Origin: Smallanthus sonchifolius
Taxonomy: Eukaryota; Streptophyta; Magnoliopsida; Asterales; Asteraceae
Assembly: GCA_023525975.1 (NCBI GenBank)
Contig: CM042043.1
Span: forward strand, 35,598,001 to 35,662,000
Direction: 5' to 3'
DNA length: 64,000 bases
Below are positions 63,542 through 64,000 of this stretch, in pieces. Under the pieces are notes generated by a model. The model had not been told where the DNA came from and did no database searches. It saw nothing but the letters and a program-made list of their open reading frames with translations. The position numbers were made by a program, and so were the translations under genes. Positions within the stretch are counted from its first letter, which is position 1. Each line of letters starts with the position of its first letter.

Positions 63542-64000
63542 TGTTGGGTATAATTTTGAGACTGATGCTGTCAATCGAAATTACAGTATCGAAACTAATA
63601 GTTTCGATTGAACTTTTGTTCACTCGAAACTACTAGTTTCGAGTGAACTTTTGTTCACTCGAAACTACTAGTTTCGATCGAACTTTTGTTCACTCAAAAC
63701 TACTAGTTTCGGTTGAACTTTTGTTCACTCGAAACTACTAGTTTCGATCGAACTTTTGTTCACTCAAAACTACTAGTTTCGGTTGAACTTTTGTTCAATC
63801 GAAACTAGGTAGTTTCGATACCTGTTTTTCAGGCCCATTGGCGGTGGCTTGGAAAACAAGGCACATGGTTCTCCTATATATATTAGAAAACCTTGTTAGG
63901 TTTGTGTGTGTCTGTAAGAGGGAATCACCACCCCAGGGGGAGCTCACCCTGGGGTGAGACTAATTGTTAGTGTATGATCGAGCTTTTAAATTTCATATCA
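63542..64000 (+). repeat. second copia LTR type at D 3' end, truncated by window
   Basis: Begins TGTTGGGTATAATTTT right after AGGGGGAGAT, the usual copia tract. It differs from the D 5' LTR in its start, in the region after the TATA and in most sequence, but carries TCGAAACTA palindromes (63581-63825) immediately before a TATA-like TATATATATTA (63875-63885). An ACCCCAGGG / CCCTGGGGT hairpin lies at 63930-63955. Confidence 0.75.
63602..63825. repeat. 35-bp tandem palindromes in D 3' LTR
   Basis: Six or seven units of 35 bp. The full unit is a 31-bp palindrome: GTTCACTCGAAACTA, one centre base, then its reverse complement. Adjacent units alternate between two variants in the last four copies, so pairs of 70 bp appear duplicated. 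Confidence 0.85.

Larger units (their letters stand above)
61809..64000 (+). mobile_element. copia derivative D, extends beyond the window
   Basis: 5' LTR (61809-62373), Met primer site (62376-62392), a 1.15-kb internal region without gag or pol, then a second LTR of a different family (63542 onward). The left flank is CAAGA (61804-61808); the right flank is outside the window. The absence of coding and the mismatched LTRs mark it as a non-autonomous or recombinant element. Confidence 0.75.

Noticed and set aside
63581..63825. CRISPR-like array
   Set aside because: The regular 35-bp palindromes have no unique spacers and lie in a plant LTR; the repeats are contiguous.

Overview
This 64 kb window is repeat-rich, AT-rich plant nuclear DNA. 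I could not find one intact single-copy host gene. The element families (Ty3/gypsy of Tekay/Del and Athila/Tat type, Ty1/copia of Sirevirus-like type, initiator-Met-tRNA primer sites, non-autonomous Helitrons, hAT, CACTA) point to a flowering plant. I lean towards a eudicot such as an Asteraceae species, but that is an impression and not shown by the sequence.

Layout, left to right. 1-2105 is the 3' end and LTR of an Athila-like element (A'). 2106-5003 is a decayed copia body and its LTR, followed by a gypsy LTR fragment (5004-6019). 6020-12945 is a field of small DNA transposons: three Helitrons (two abutting), an 8-bp-TSD MITE, two hAT-like elements, a foldback, a palindromic CACTA element and a short LTR with primer site. 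13066-16011 is a complete non-autonomous LTR element, N2 (TSD ATGAT). 16891-25618 is a minus-strand Tekay-like gypsy element, G1, with one truncated LTR and a broken pol. 25619-28513 is AT-rich, with two candidate Helitron 3' ends and a tandem duplication. 28514-29036 is another gypsy LTR fragment. 29037-36760 is a minus-strand Sirevirus-like copia element, S1, that has lost its 5' LTR.

The right half is a nest. Athila-like element B (53683-55941 remains) was entered by Athila-like element A (36761-53682). A was entered by a 9.9 kb non-autonomous minus-strand element N1 (41890-51834, TSD GTGAA). The tail of B was entered by a nearly complete Tekay-like element C (55942-61808, minus). The gag of C was entered by a copia derivative D (61809 to beyond the window end, plus).

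The most interesting structure is not a gene. Four LTR families carry arrays of near-perfect palindromes with about 9-15 bp arms; in three of these families the arrays lie immediately upstream of the TATA box. One 31-bp palindrome repeats every 35 bp in the D 3' LTR. Two different copia LTR families share the same palindrome core. Other points worth checking are two tandem tRNA-like box A/box B modules in the N1 LTR; a leader hairpin next to the primer site, and a second hairpin, shared by G1 and N1; a 198-codon tail-anchored-looking ORF as the only ORF in N1; an unrecognised 197-codon Cys/His ORF in element A that is absent at the equivalent place in A'; and an extra ORF between pol and the polypurine tract of S1.

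All alignments were made by eye; no percentages, dates or database matches are claimed.
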